A stretch of DNA of 5,325 bases from Flavobacterium sp. (GCA_023253295.1 JALRGZ010000073.1:1-5325); one strand, 5' to 3'. Positions 1-5,325 are shown, counted from the first letter of the stretch. Notes: a model not told the origin generated them from the letters alone. Translations and numbers: made by a program.

Positions 1-9
1 AATTGAGAA

Positions 10-40
10 GCCTTTTTTACTACTAATATACATAAAAGGC
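10..40 (-). terminator. Candidate terminator after the GH43 gene
   Basis: A perfect 7-bp inverted repeat, GCCTTTT at 10-16 and AAAAGGC at 34-40, lies just past the stop codon of the minus-strand GH43 gene. The loop is long (17 bases). On the minus strand the bases after the stem are TTCTC rather than a clean T run, so this would be a weak rho-independent terminator. It could also serve a plus-strand gene reading in the other direction. The position supports the call; the structure alone is modest. Confidence 0.45.
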
Positions 41-43
41 ATA

Positions 44-1084
44 TTATTTCTTCTTTGCTTTCAAAGCCATATCGTTATCATCAACATCCTGTCCAAAATC
101 AGGCATACCGTCTTTGGTCCATTTCAAGACTCTGGCACGTGTATGACGATTAGGGTCAGATAAAGCGTCCCCTTTGATTTTTTCATAATCACGAGCGTGA
201 TATATCATAATATCCGTTTTACCATCTTCGCTAACCGTAAAACTGTTATGACCTGGTCCATAACGCTTAAATTTTTCGTTGGTAAAGAAAACCGGTTTAT
301 CCAATTTGTGCCAAGAAGCAGGATCCAGCAAATCAGCACCAACATTGGCCCAAAGCAAACCTAAACAATACGTAGCATCCGTTGCACTAGCCGAAAAAGT
401 CATAAACACTTTTCCATTTCGAATCAAAATAGAAGGACCTTCATTTACTTTGTAAGTATGCATTTCCCAATCGTAATCCGGCTGACTTATTACAACTTGT
501 TTGTCATCAACCGTAGTAGGACTCGTCATTTTAGCGATATACAAACTGGTATTCACCACATTTCCGGGACCTCTGTCTACCCAAACTAAATAACGCTGCC
601 CTTTTAATTCAAAAGTGGTAGCATCCAATGCAAAAACATCCTTTTTAGTTACAATTTGCCCTTCTTCCTTCCATTCTCCTTTTGTTGGATCTTCCGAAGG
701 ATTAGACAAAGCATAAATACGTATTTTCCACCTGTCTTCGGCTGAGCCTGCAGCAAAATATATATACCATTTGCCATCTATTCGATGCAATTCAGGTGCC
801 CAAATATGATTTCCCATAGAACCTGAACTATGTTTACGCCAAACCACTACCGGCTCAGCTTTTTTAATTCCGTTGATTGTTTTAGAACTACGAATTTCAA
901 TTCGGTCATATTCGGGAACAGTAGCAATAAAATAATAAGTCCCATCCGGAGTTTTAGTCACAAAAGGATCAGCACGTTGTAATGCTAATGGGTTATCAAA
1001 TTGGTTCTTTTTTAGTTTTTGAGAATGCACCTTCATCCCTAAAACAATGAAAATGAATAAAATACTTAAACGCAAAAATTTCAT
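44..1084 (-). CDS. Secreted family 43 glycoside hydrolase, probable exo-alpha-L-arabinofuranosidase
   Basis: A GH43 enzyme, which hydrolyses with inversion on a five-bladed beta-propeller; the likely job is removing arabinofuranose from arabinan or arabinoxylan in the periplasm or outside the cell. Numbering from the chosen ATG (346 aa), the catalytic trio is visible: base D39 in RADPF, pKa-modulating D154 in ALDATTF and acid E215 in NEGPS. Also conserved are WAPELH (95-100) and YGPGHNS with H279. Residues 1-21 form a signal peptide (hydrophobic LSILFIFIVLG, likely cut after VHS, before Q22). There is no lipobox cysteine, so it is not a lipoprotein, and no carbohydrate-binding module or type IX sorting domain: it is a bare catalytic domain. 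The frame stays open to a TTG at 1111, but ATG 1084 starts the signal peptide cleanly and was preferred. The blade-one sequence (QRADPF to VPEYDRIEIR) resembles exo-1,5-arabinofuranosidase-type subfamilies; exact substrate is inference. No SusC/SusD neighbour is visible. Confidence 0.9.
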   Translation of the reverse strand: MKFLRLSILFIFIVLGMKVHSQKLKKNQFDNPLALQRADPFVTKTPDGTYYFIATVPEYDRIEIRSSKTINGIKKAEPVVVWRKHSSGSMGNHIWAPELHRIDGKWYIYFAAGSAEDRWKIRIYALSNPSEDPTKGEWKEEGQIVTKKDVFALDATTFELKGQRYLVWVDRGPGNVVNTSLYIAKMTSPTTVDDKQVVISQPDYDWEMHTYKVNEGPSILIRNGKVFMTFSASATDATYCLGLLWANVGADLLDPASWHKLDKPVFFTNEKFKRYGPGHNSFTVSEDGKTDIMIYHARDYEKIKGDALSDPNRHTRARVLKWTKDGMPDFGQDVDDNDMALKAKKK

Positions 1085-1126
1085 AAATGGGTTTATTTTA
1101 TATTGAAACAACTTTATTTTTGTTTT

Positions 1127-1145
1127 AAATGTAAAATTTACATTT
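1127..1145. promoter_or_regulatory. Perfect inverted repeat, candidate operator upstream of the GH43 gene
   Basis: AAATGTAAA (1127-1135) and TTTACATTT (1137-1145) form a perfect 9-1-9 palindrome, 42-60 bases upstream of the GH43 ATG. That is where a transcription factor dimer would overlap the promoter or 5' leader. A further ATGTAAA half-site is at 1156-1162, and ATTTGTAAA occurs at 1142-1150 and 1234-1242. No clear TAnnTTTG box was found for the GH43 gene; a degenerate TAAATTTT on the minus strand lies inside the palindrome. The DNA here is very AT-rich, so chance similarity is possible; binding is inferred, not shown. Confidence 0.4.
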
Positions 1146-1297
1146 GTAAAAAAGTATGTAAATATAGTTTTTTTAATGCTTCATTGTTTCAAATTTCAAA
1201 AATTAACAAAAAAACCGTTTCATAAAGCTTTGTATTTGTAAAAATAATAATGCAAACATTTGATAATCATGTAGTTTATCGTTAAAAACAGCATCCT

Positions 1298-1314
1298 ATC
1301 GAAAACCTTTCGAT
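1298..1314. other. Isolated hairpin in the intergenic region
   Basis: ATCGAAA (1298-1304), loop ACC, TTTCGAT (1308-1314): a perfect 7-bp stem with a 3-base loop, extendable past a one-base bulge by CTA at 1295-1297 and TAG at 1315-1317. On the plus strand it is followed by CTTTTAAAAAAC, so it might act as a weak terminator. A flanking ACAGC (1288-1292) and GCTGT (1338-1342) could close a larger structure around it. It could equally be part of a leader or small RNA for the ORF at 1427. No known riboswitch class was recognised. Confidence 0.35.
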
Positions 1315-1426
1315 TAGCTTTTAAAAAACTAAAAATAGCTGTAATTTTATGGAAATGAACCCCGTCTACACCTAACTTTTCTAATTAATGGTTTTAATAT
1401 GTAAATAACACTAAACAAACATTATT

Positions 1427-1504
1427 ATGAAAAAGTTATTCAACATGATTTACGACAAAATTTCACGATTTTTATTCGGAGACGAAACTATGGTGAGATA
1501 CTAA
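1427..1504 (+). CDS. Possible 25-aa amphipathic small protein, unknown function
   Basis: Not recognised as a known family. The ORF begins MKKLFNMIYDKISRFLFG and ends GDETMVRY before TAA. Residues 1-17 fit an amphipathic helix: hydrophobic at 4, 5, 8, 12, 15 and 16, charged or polar at 2, 3, 6, 10, 13 and 14, so it could lie on a membrane or bind a partner. There is no Shine-Dalgarno motif, which is normal for this phylum; the bases before the ATG are A-rich (ACTAAACAAACATTATT). Support for expression comes from the strong terminator 70 bases downstream, which has no other upstream plus-strand gene in view. Oddly, the same frame stays open for 18 more codons after the TAA (TEHESAKDSVCKKTTFKV), to a TGA at 1559-1561, 12 bases before the terminator stem. 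The gene may therefore be a nonsense-interrupted 44-codon ORF. It could also be noise or part of a non-coding RNA. Confidence 0.4.
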   Translation: MKKLFNMIYDKISRFLFGDETMVRY

Positions 1505-1573
1505 ACTGAACATGAATCCGCAAAAGACAGCGTATGTAAAAAAACTACTTTTAAGGTTTGATTAATTCAACCG

Positions 1574-1613
1574 AAAATCATTTCTGAGTTTATCAAAATT
1601 CAGAAATGATTTT
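1574..1613. terminator. Strong rho-independent terminator, long hairpin
   Basis: AAAATCATTTCTGAGTTT (1574-1591) pairs with AAATTCAGAAATGATTTT (1596-1613) around a 4-base loop ATCA. That is 18 pairs with a single G-T wobble (1588 with 1599). On the plus strand the stem ends in a five-T run (1610-1614); on the minus strand it also ends in TTTT, so it could work in both directions. It lies about 90 bases before the hydroxyacid dehydrogenase start and ahead of that gene's promoter. It must therefore end a transcript arising upstream, which points to a real transcription unit within 1112-1573. Confidence 0.85.
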
Positions 1614-1649
1614 TCATTTATACCTCAAACGATAATCGTATCCTTTGCC

Positions 1650-1682
1650 TTGATTCAAAACCCTAATTTTTTGTTATTTTTG
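1650..1682 (+). promoter_or_regulatory. Bacteroidota-type promoter of the hydroxyacid dehydrogenase gene
   Basis: A perfect -7 box TATTTTTG (1675-1682, consensus TAnnTTTG) follows a -33 TTG at 1650-1652 with a 22-base spacer, within the usual range for flavobacterial promoters. The start of transcription would fall near 1688-1690, giving a leader of about 17 bases before the ATG at 1706. It sits downstream of the 1574-1613 terminator, so the gene appears to be transcribed on its own. An 11-base palindrome ACGATAATCGT at 1629-1639 lies just upstream. Confidence 0.65.
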
Positions 1683-1705
1683 ATGCCTCAATACACAAAT
1701 CAATT

Positions 1706-2653
1706 ATGAGCATCAAAATTCTTCATATCGATAGCAATCACCCTGTTTTAATGCGTCAATTACAGGAATCAGGTTTTGAAAACCATGAAGATTTTAAATC
1801 ATCTAAAGAAATCATTGAATCTAAAATTCAGGATTATAACGGAATTGTAATTCGTAGTCGTTTTAAAATAGACAAAAACTTTATAGACAAAGCAACGAAT
1901 TTGCAGTTTATCGCCCGTGTAGGAGCTGGTTTAGAAAGCATCGATTGTGATTATGCTACCTCTAAAAACATTGCATTAATTGCTGCTCCAGAAGGCAACA
2001 GAAATGCTGTAGCTGAACATTCACTAGGAATGCTACTATCACTTTTCAATAATATGAATCGTGCCGACAGAGAAATCCGTGCAGGACATTGGAACAGAGA
2101 AAGCAACCGCGGACATGAATTAGACGGTAAAACTGTTGGAATCATTGGTTATGGGAACATGGGAAAATGGTTTGCCAAAAAATTGAGAGGTTTTGATGTA
2201 GAAGTACTATGCTATGACATTAAAGAAAATGTTGGTGATGCAAATGCCAGGCAGGTTTCTTTAGCTGAATTACAACTAAAAACAGACGTTTTAAGTCTAC
2301 ACCTTCCATGGACTCCGCAAACCGATAAAATGGTCAATTCGGACTTTATTAATGCTTTTGCAAAAGCATTCTGGATACTCAACACCTCAAGAGGAAAAAA
2401 CATCGTTACAGCCGATTTAGTTAAAGCACTGCAATCCAAGAAGATTTTAGGAGCCGGACTGGACGTTTTAGAATATGAGAAGCTTTCGTTTGAAACCTTA
2501 TTCCAGGAAAAAAATACACCAGAAGCTTTTCAATATTTATTAGAGGCCGACAATGTATTATTATCTCCACATGTGGCGGGTTGGACATTTGAAAGTCATG
2601 AAAGATTAGCACAAACAATAGTGGATAAAATCAAAGCTTTATATTCTAAATAA
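1706..2653 (+). CDS. NAD-dependent D-2-hydroxyacid dehydrogenase (phosphoglycerate dehydrogenase-like)
   Basis: Cytosolic oxidoreductase interconverting a D-2-hydroxyacid and a 2-oxoacid with NAD(H). At 315 aa it has the two-domain catalytic core only, without the C-terminal ACT domain of long SerA enzymes. The N-terminal part carries the substrate-side motif ARVGAGLESID (70-80). The Rossmann domain starts near 140 with GIIGYGNMG (GxGxxG at 148-153), and D171 at the end of the second strand favours NAD over NADP. The catalytic trio is complete: R229 in NTSRG, E258 in DVLEYE and H289 in SPHVAG. The dehydrogenase assignment is firm. The substrate is not: the sequence resembles the short Bacteroidota PGDH-like group, but no serC or other serine-pathway gene is adjacent, so glyoxylate, hydroxypyruvate or another substrate is possible. 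The ATG at 1706 sits about 17 bases after the predicted transcription start and begins a normal first beta strand (IKILHID). Confidence 0.92.
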   Translation: MSIKILHIDSNHPVLMRQLQESGFENHEDFKSSKEIIESKIQDYNGIVIRSRFKIDKNFIDKATNLQFIARVGAGLESIDCDYATSKNIALIAAPEGNRNAVAEHSLGMLLSLFNNMNRADREIRAGHWNRESNRGHELDGKTVGIIGYGNMGKWFAKKLRGFDVEVLCYDIKENVGDANARQVSLAELQLKTDVLSLHLPWTPQTDKMVNSDFINAFAKAFWILNTSRGKNIVTADLVKALQSKKILGAGLDVLEYEKLSFETLFQEKNTPEAFQYLLEADNVLLSPHVAGWTFESHERLAQTIVDKIKALYSK

Positions 2654-2657
2654 GAAC

Positions 2658-2682
2658 AAAACACGCTGTTATTGAGCGTTTT
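2658..2682 (+). terminator. Weak candidate terminator after the dehydrogenase gene
   Basis: AAAAC and GCT (2658-2662, 2665-2667) pair with AGC and GTTTT (2675-2682) across a two-base bulge and a 7-base loop, four bases after the stop codon. The stem ends in a T run (2679-2682) and a further TTTT lies at 2686-2689. The imperfect stem makes it weak, so read-through into the TM2 gene 93 bases downstream is possible. Confidence 0.45.
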
Positions 2683-2746
2683 GAATTTTCATATTCCAAT
2701 ATATTTTCCTAATTTTAAGTATTGATAATCACTAAATTATGGGATT

Positions 2747-3028
2747 ATGGAAAATTCAAAATACGAACACTGGAATCAACCACAACCTTTTGAAGAAGAT
2801 AATAAAAGACTGGCCGCTGGTTTATTAGCTATGATATTTGGTCCTTTAGGAATTCATAAATTCCTATTAGGCTATACAAAAGAAGGGATTATTTGGCTTT
2901 TTCTAAGTTTAATAAGCTTTGGTGCCATCACAGGTTTATTAGGCTTTATAGAAGGTATCATTTATTTAACTAAAACAGATGATGAGTTTTACAGAACCTA
3001 TCAACTAGGTAAAAAACCTTGGTTTTAA
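2747..3028 (+). CDS. TM2 domain-containing small membrane protein
   Basis: A 93-aa protein that is almost entirely a TM2 domain: a polar, proline-containing N-terminal tail (1-20), a first membrane segment around 22-41, and a second around 47-75. The family's signature short turn, GPLGIHKFLLGY at 32-43, is present, as is the conserved end EGIIYLTKTDDEFYRTY (69-85). The family is widespread in bacteria, usually as short inner-membrane proteins, and its molecular role is not settled; I infer none here. The ATG at 2747 gives the full expected tail; a nearby ATG at 2739 is out of frame. It follows the dehydrogenase gene by 93 bases on the same strand. There is no clear TAnnTTTG box in the gap, only near-matches (TAATTTTA at 2710, TATATTTT at 2700), so either a degenerate promoter or read-through could drive it. 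Confidence 0.88.
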   Translation: MENSKYEHWNQPQPFEEDNKRLAAGLLAMIFGPLGIHKFLLGYTKEGIIWLFLSLISFGAITGLLGFIEGIIYLTKTDDEFYRTYQLGKKPWF

Positions 3029-3035
3029 GCATAAA

Positions 3036-3059
3036 AAAGTCCCGGTAAATCGGGACTTT
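3036..3059. terminator. Bidirectional terminator shared by two convergent genes
   Basis: AAAGTCCCG (3036-3044) pairs perfectly with CGGGACTTT (3051-3059) around a 6-base loop. The GC-rich stem core is followed by TTTAATTTTA on the plus strand and by a run of six T on the minus strand. It lies 7 bases past the TM2 stop and 21 bases past the stop of the minus-strand acyltransferase. It is therefore placed to end both transcripts, and is better shaped for the minus-strand one. Confidence 0.92.
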
Positions 3060-3080
3060 AATTTTATAATAGAAAGAGAT

Positions 3081-4883
3081 TTATTCTCCTTTTTCATTAA
3101 ATTTTCTTTCAAGCTCCATCTGAAACTCCTCCATAACAGGTTTCATAGTACTTTCAGGAATATCGGCAATTCTAATATACATTAAACCGTCAACAGCATT
3201 ATTGAATAGAGGATCCACATTAAAAGCTACAACCTTTGCATTTTGTTTAATATACTTTTTAATCAATACCGGTAAACGTAATGCTCCAGGCTCTAATTCG
3301 TCAATAATCTTATCAAACTTATTCAAATCGGCTTCCGTTTCATTAAAGATAAAATCCTTGTCTGCGTCTTTCAATTTTACCTTATACGCTTTTTTAGGAT
3401 GAATATATTGAGCAATATACGGATCGTAATAATTTGATTTCATGAATTCAATCATCAATGATTTAGAAAATTCAGAAAATTGATTACTGATACTTACTCC
3501 TCCAATCAGGTATTTGTGTTCCGGGAAACGCAAAGTGGTATGAATAATTCCTTTCCAAAGCAGAAATAAAGGCATTGGTTTTTGCTGGTATTCTTTGATG
3601 ATAAAAGCACGTCCCATTTCGATAGACTGATGCATCGTTTCAAACAATTCCGGTTCAAAACGGAATAATTCATTCAAATAAAAACCTTCAATACCATATT
3701 TAGGATAAATCTCCCCTCCTAATCCCATACGATAAGCACCTGCAATTTTTTGCGCTTCATCATCCCATAAAAACAGATGGTGATAGTATTGATCAAACTT
3801 ATCCAAATCGATAGATTCATTGGTTCCTTCTCCAACTTCTCTAAAAGTGACCTCACGTAAACGACCAATTTCGTGTAAAATATTCGGAATTTTATCTGCA
3901 GCTGTAAAAAAAACTTCGTAGTTCTTGCTCTGCAACAATCTACAGTCTGTATCTCTTAACGCATTTACTTCCGAAACAATTTTCTCCTGATTAGCCGGAG
4001 TTACAATTTCTTTAGGATTTTTGGCAATTTTCAAATTAGGAGTTGCTATCAATTTGCTCTCCTTTTCAAAAGGATTAGCCAGCATATAGGTTTTCTTTCT
4101 CAGGAATTCCGAATAAGCATCGATACTTTCATATTCGTTTTGTTCGGCTACCGAAATAGCTTTTCCTATCCTTACTTTAATCACACGATGTTTTTGACTA
4201 AATAATTCTGATGGCAACTTCGCTGTACGCAAGGTTCCACTAATTTTAGAAAGAAAGTAAAACAAACGACTGTTTTTTGCATGAAAATAAATAGGCACAA
4301 CAGGTACCTGAGCTTTTCTAATCACTTTAATTGCCCCTTCTTCCCATTCTTTATCTACAATAAGTTGGCCGTCTTTATAAGTTGAAACTTCACCCGCCGG
4401 AAACATCCCTAATGGTTTTCCATCACTTAGGTGACGTAAAGTTTCTTTAATTCCTATCACACTCGACTTTTTATCCTTATGATTTTCAAAAGGATTCACT
4501 GGCATGATATACTGCTTTAAAGGCTCAATACGATGCAACAAAAAATTAGCAATAATCTTGAAATTAGGCTCTTTTTCAAGCATTAATTTCAATAATAATA
4601 TACCGTCAATCCCACCTAGTGGGTGATTTGAAATGGTGATATAAGCCCCATCTTTAGGTAAACGTTTGTAATCTTCTTCTGGAATTTCAAATTTAATCTG
4701 TAAGTCGTCAACAATCCCATTTAAAAAATCAACTTCTTTCAAATGCTTATTACGATTGTAAACTTTATTTAAAGTAGAAATCTTGAGAACCTTCATCAAT
4801 AGCCACCCGGAAAAAGTCCCTAAGACCCCGTATTTCTCGACATTAATTGCTTTTGCAACTTCTTTAGCGGTAACTAAACCCAT
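3081..4883 (-). CDS. olsF: Bifunctional aminolipid acyltransferase, OlsF-like (O-acyltransferase plus N-acyltransferase)
   Basis: Predicted inner-membrane-associated enzyme that builds ornithine lipid or a related amino-acid lipid. The C-terminal half attaches a 3-hydroxy fatty acid to the amino group of the amino acid, and the N-terminal half adds a second acyl chain to that hydroxyl. The N-terminal half (about 60-270) is PlsC/LPLAT-like: SNHPLGGIDG with H87 and D93, FPAGEVS (161-167) as the second acyltransferase block, and VPVVPIYFHA (193-202). The spacing is HX5D rather than the textbook HX4D, which I believe is usual for the hemolysin-like LPLAT branch. The C-terminal half (about 300-575) is OlsB/GNAT-like: LREVTFREVGEGTN (342-355), DLDKFDQYYHHLFLWD (359-374), IAGAYRMG (380-387) and the closing block RLPVLIKKYIKQNAKV with NVDPLFNNAVDGL. 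At 600 aa both domains are complete. Fusions of this kind are known as OlsF in Serratia and Flavobacterium. The head-group amino acid cannot be read from sequence. The start at 4883 lies about 20 bases after the promoter's predicted start point. Confidence 0.88.
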   Translation of the reverse strand: MGLVTAKEVAKAINVEKYGVLGTFSGWLLMKVLKISTLNKVYNRNKHLKEVDFLNGIVDDLQIKFEIPEEDYKRLPKDGAYITISNHPLGGIDGILLLKLMLEKEPNFKIIANFLLHRIEPLKQYIMPVNPFENHKDKKSSVIGIKETLRHLSDGKPLGMFPAGEVSTYKDGQLIVDKEWEEGAIKVIRKAQVPVVPIYFHAKNSRLFYFLSKISGTLRTAKLPSELFSQKHRVIKVRIGKAISVAEQNEYESIDAYSEFLRKKTYMLANPFEKESKLIATPNLKIAKNPKEIVTPANQEKIVSEVNALRDTDCRLLQSKNYEVFFTAADKIPNILHEIGRLREVTFREVGEGTNESIDLDKFDQYYHHLFLWDDEAQKIAGAYRMGLGGEIYPKYGIEGFYLNELFRFEPELFETMHQSIEMGRAFIIKEYQQKPMPLFLLWKGIIHTTLRFPEHKYLIGGVSISNQFSEFSKSLMIEFMKSNYYDPYIAQYIHPKKAYKVKLKDADKDFIFNETEADLNKFDKIIDELEPGALRLPVLIKKYIKQNAKVVAFNVDPLFNNAVDGLMYIRIADIPESTMKPVMEEFQMELERKFNEKGE

Positions 4884-4910
4884 TTATATTTTTGTTTTTT
4901 GAGCGAAAAA

Positions 4911-4918
4911 CAAAGATA
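4911..4918 (-). promoter_or_regulatory. -7 promoter box of the OlsF-like gene
   Basis: On the minus strand these bases read TATCTTTG, a perfect TAnnTTTG, 27 bases before the ATG at 4883. This predicts a leader of roughly 20 bases, typical of the phylum. No TTG was found at the usual 17-23 base spacing; the nearest is about 29 bases upstream (4948-4950 on the minus strand), so the -33 element is weak or absent. Confidence 0.5.
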
Positions 4919-4992
4919 GAAAAAAACTCCATTATCCGACTATGTACCAACTTTGATTTTATTTTTTATAACCCATCCCTTATATTTTTTAG

Positions 4993-5000
4993 TATTTTTG
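4993..5000 (+). promoter_or_regulatory. -7 promoter box of the exonuclease III gene
   Basis: TATTTTTG matches TAnnTTTG exactly, 21 bases before the ATG at 5022, predicting a leader of only about 15 bases. There is no TTG at the expected spacing upstream; the nearest is 37 bases away at 4953-4955. The box lies in the 138-base divergent region shared with the OlsF-like gene, and the two -7 boxes are 74 bases apart. Confidence 0.5.
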
Positions 5001-5021
5001 AAAATCAAAAAAATTAAAATA

Positions 5022-5325
5022 ATGAGAATTTTATCATATAATGTAAATGGAATCCGTGCTGCAATTTCAAAAGGTTTTATTGATTGGTTACAACAAGCTA
5101 AACCCGATGTTGTTTGTCTTCAGGAAATTAAGGCTACACCGGACCAACTTCCGTTAATGGATTTTGAAATGGCGGGTTACCCTTATCACTATTGGTTTCC
5201 TGCAACTAAAAAAGGCTATAGTGGTGTTGCCATTTTATCCAAAACAAAACCAAAAAATGTAGTTTATGGCACGGGAATTGAGCACATGGATCACGAAGGA
5301 CGAAATATTCGTGTCGATTTTGAGG
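5022..5325 (+). CDS. xth: Exonuclease III (AP endonuclease), N-terminal part, cut by the window end
   Basis: The reading frame begins MRILSYNVNGIRAA and stays open for 101 codons to the window edge. It belongs to the Mg2+-dependent exonuclease III/APE1 family, which incises DNA at abasic sites and removes blocked 3' ends in base excision repair. The metal and phosphate site residues N7 (in YNVNG) and E35 (in CLQEIKA) are present, as are the typical GYSGVAILSK block (66-75) and GRNIRVDFE (93-101). The rest of the active site (the catalytic Tyr, Asp-Asn pair and terminal His) lies beyond the window. The family is usually about 250-270 aa, so roughly 150 residues are missing. The gene is divergent from the OlsF-like gene and has its own TAnnTTTG box 21 bases upstream. 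Confidence 0.93.
   Translation, partial: MRILSYNVNGIRAAISKGFIDWLQQAKPDVVCLQEIKATPDQLPLMDFEMAGYPYHYWFPATKKGYSGVAILSKTKPKNVVYGTGIEHMDHEGRNIRVDFE

Larger units (their letters stand above)
1112..1426. other. Long intergenic region between the GH43 gene and the small ORF
   Basis: About 315 bases without a convincing gene. It is AT-rich with many A and T runs. It holds the 9-1-9 inverted repeat at 1127-1145, scattered TGTAAA half-sites, a tandem TTTCAAA pair at 1187-1200 and a hairpin at 1298-1314. It also contains a short less AT-rich block (GAACCCCGTCTACACC) around 1357-1372. The only plus-strand ATG reading in that block ends after eight codons. It presumably carries the upstream control regions of the divergent GH43 gene and of the small ORF at 1427; no clean TAnnTTTG box was found for either. 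Confidence 0.6.

Noticed and set aside
1085..1111. Upstream TTG start at 1111 adding nine residues to the GH43 protein.
   Set aside because: The added residues (MFQYKINPF) would precede a complete signal peptide that starts naturally at the ATG at 1084.
1187..1200. Tandem TTTCAAA repeat.
   Set aside because: Only two copies of a low-complexity AT-rich heptamer; no sign of a repeat array or CRISPR.
1512..1565. A 17-codon ORF (MNPQKTAYVKKLLLRFD) overlapping the region after the small ORF.
   Set aside because: Too short to support without conservation data; it competes with the in-frame continuation of the 1427 ORF, which ends at nearly the same point.
1629..1639. Palindrome ACGATAATCGT just upstream of the dehydrogenase promoter.
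   Set aside because: Arms of only 5 bp are expected by chance in a window this size; noted under the promoter but not called an operator.
1951..2618. Three minus-strand ORFs of 64-75 codons inside the hydroxyacid dehydrogenase gene (1951-2145, 2212-2439, 2421-2618).
   Set aside because: They are fully antisense to a gene with intact catalytic motifs and resemble no protein family; they are shadow frames.
2700..2717. TATATTTT and TAATTTTA as promoter boxes for the TM2 gene.
   Set aside because: Each lacks the final G of TAnnTTTG and neither has a TTG at proper spacing, so they are too weak to list as a feature.
3202..3402. Plus-strand 66-codon ORF inside the OlsF-like gene.
   Set aside because: Antisense to a conserved coding region, no recognisable domain, and no promoter box seen; a shadow frame.
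4613..4625. CCCAC-CTA-GTGGG inverted repeat inside the OlsF-like gene.
   Set aside because: It coincides with codons of the conserved NHPLGG motif, so the coding constraint explains it.

Overview
The window looks like chromosomal DNA from a Flavobacterium-like member of the Bacteroidota. The DNA is AT-rich, and Shine-Dalgarno motifs are largely absent in front of genes. Several starts are preceded by the Bacteroidota -7 promoter box TAnnTTTG. The proteins also fit: a flavobacterial-type bifunctional aminolipid acyltransferase, a short TM2 protein and a GH43 enzyme with an N-terminal signal peptide. Genus is an inference; no rRNA or other taxonomic marker is present.

Layout, left to right: (1) 44-1084, minus strand, a secreted GH43 glycosidase of arabinofuranosidase type, with a candidate terminator at its 3' end and a perfect 9-1-9 inverted repeat 42-60 bases upstream of its start. 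(2) 1085-1705, a long intergenic stretch holding that inverted repeat, an isolated hairpin, a 25-codon plus-strand small ORF and a very strong 18-bp-stem hairpin terminator. (3) 1706-2653, plus strand, an NAD-dependent D-2-hydroxyacid dehydrogenase with its own TTG...TAnnTTTG promoter. (4) 2747-3028, plus strand, a TM2-domain membrane protein. (5) 3036-3059, a bidirectional terminator shared with the convergent gene. (6) 3081-4883, minus strand, an OlsF-type fusion of a PlsC-like O-acyltransferase and an OlsB-like N-acyltransferase, predicted to make ornithine or related amino-acid lipids. (7) 4884-5021, a divergent promoter region with one TAnnTTTG box for each direction. (8) 5022 to the window end, plus strand, the first 101 codons of exonuclease III.

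The genes look like independent single-gene transcription units: directions alternate, terminators separate them, and functions (polysaccharide side-chain removal, hydroxyacid redox, membrane protein, membrane lipid synthesis, DNA repair) do not form one pathway. I see no mobile element, CRISPR array, tRNA, rRNA or defence system. The least explained part is 1085-1705, especially the small ORF and its terminator; nothing else suggests an undescribed multi-gene system.
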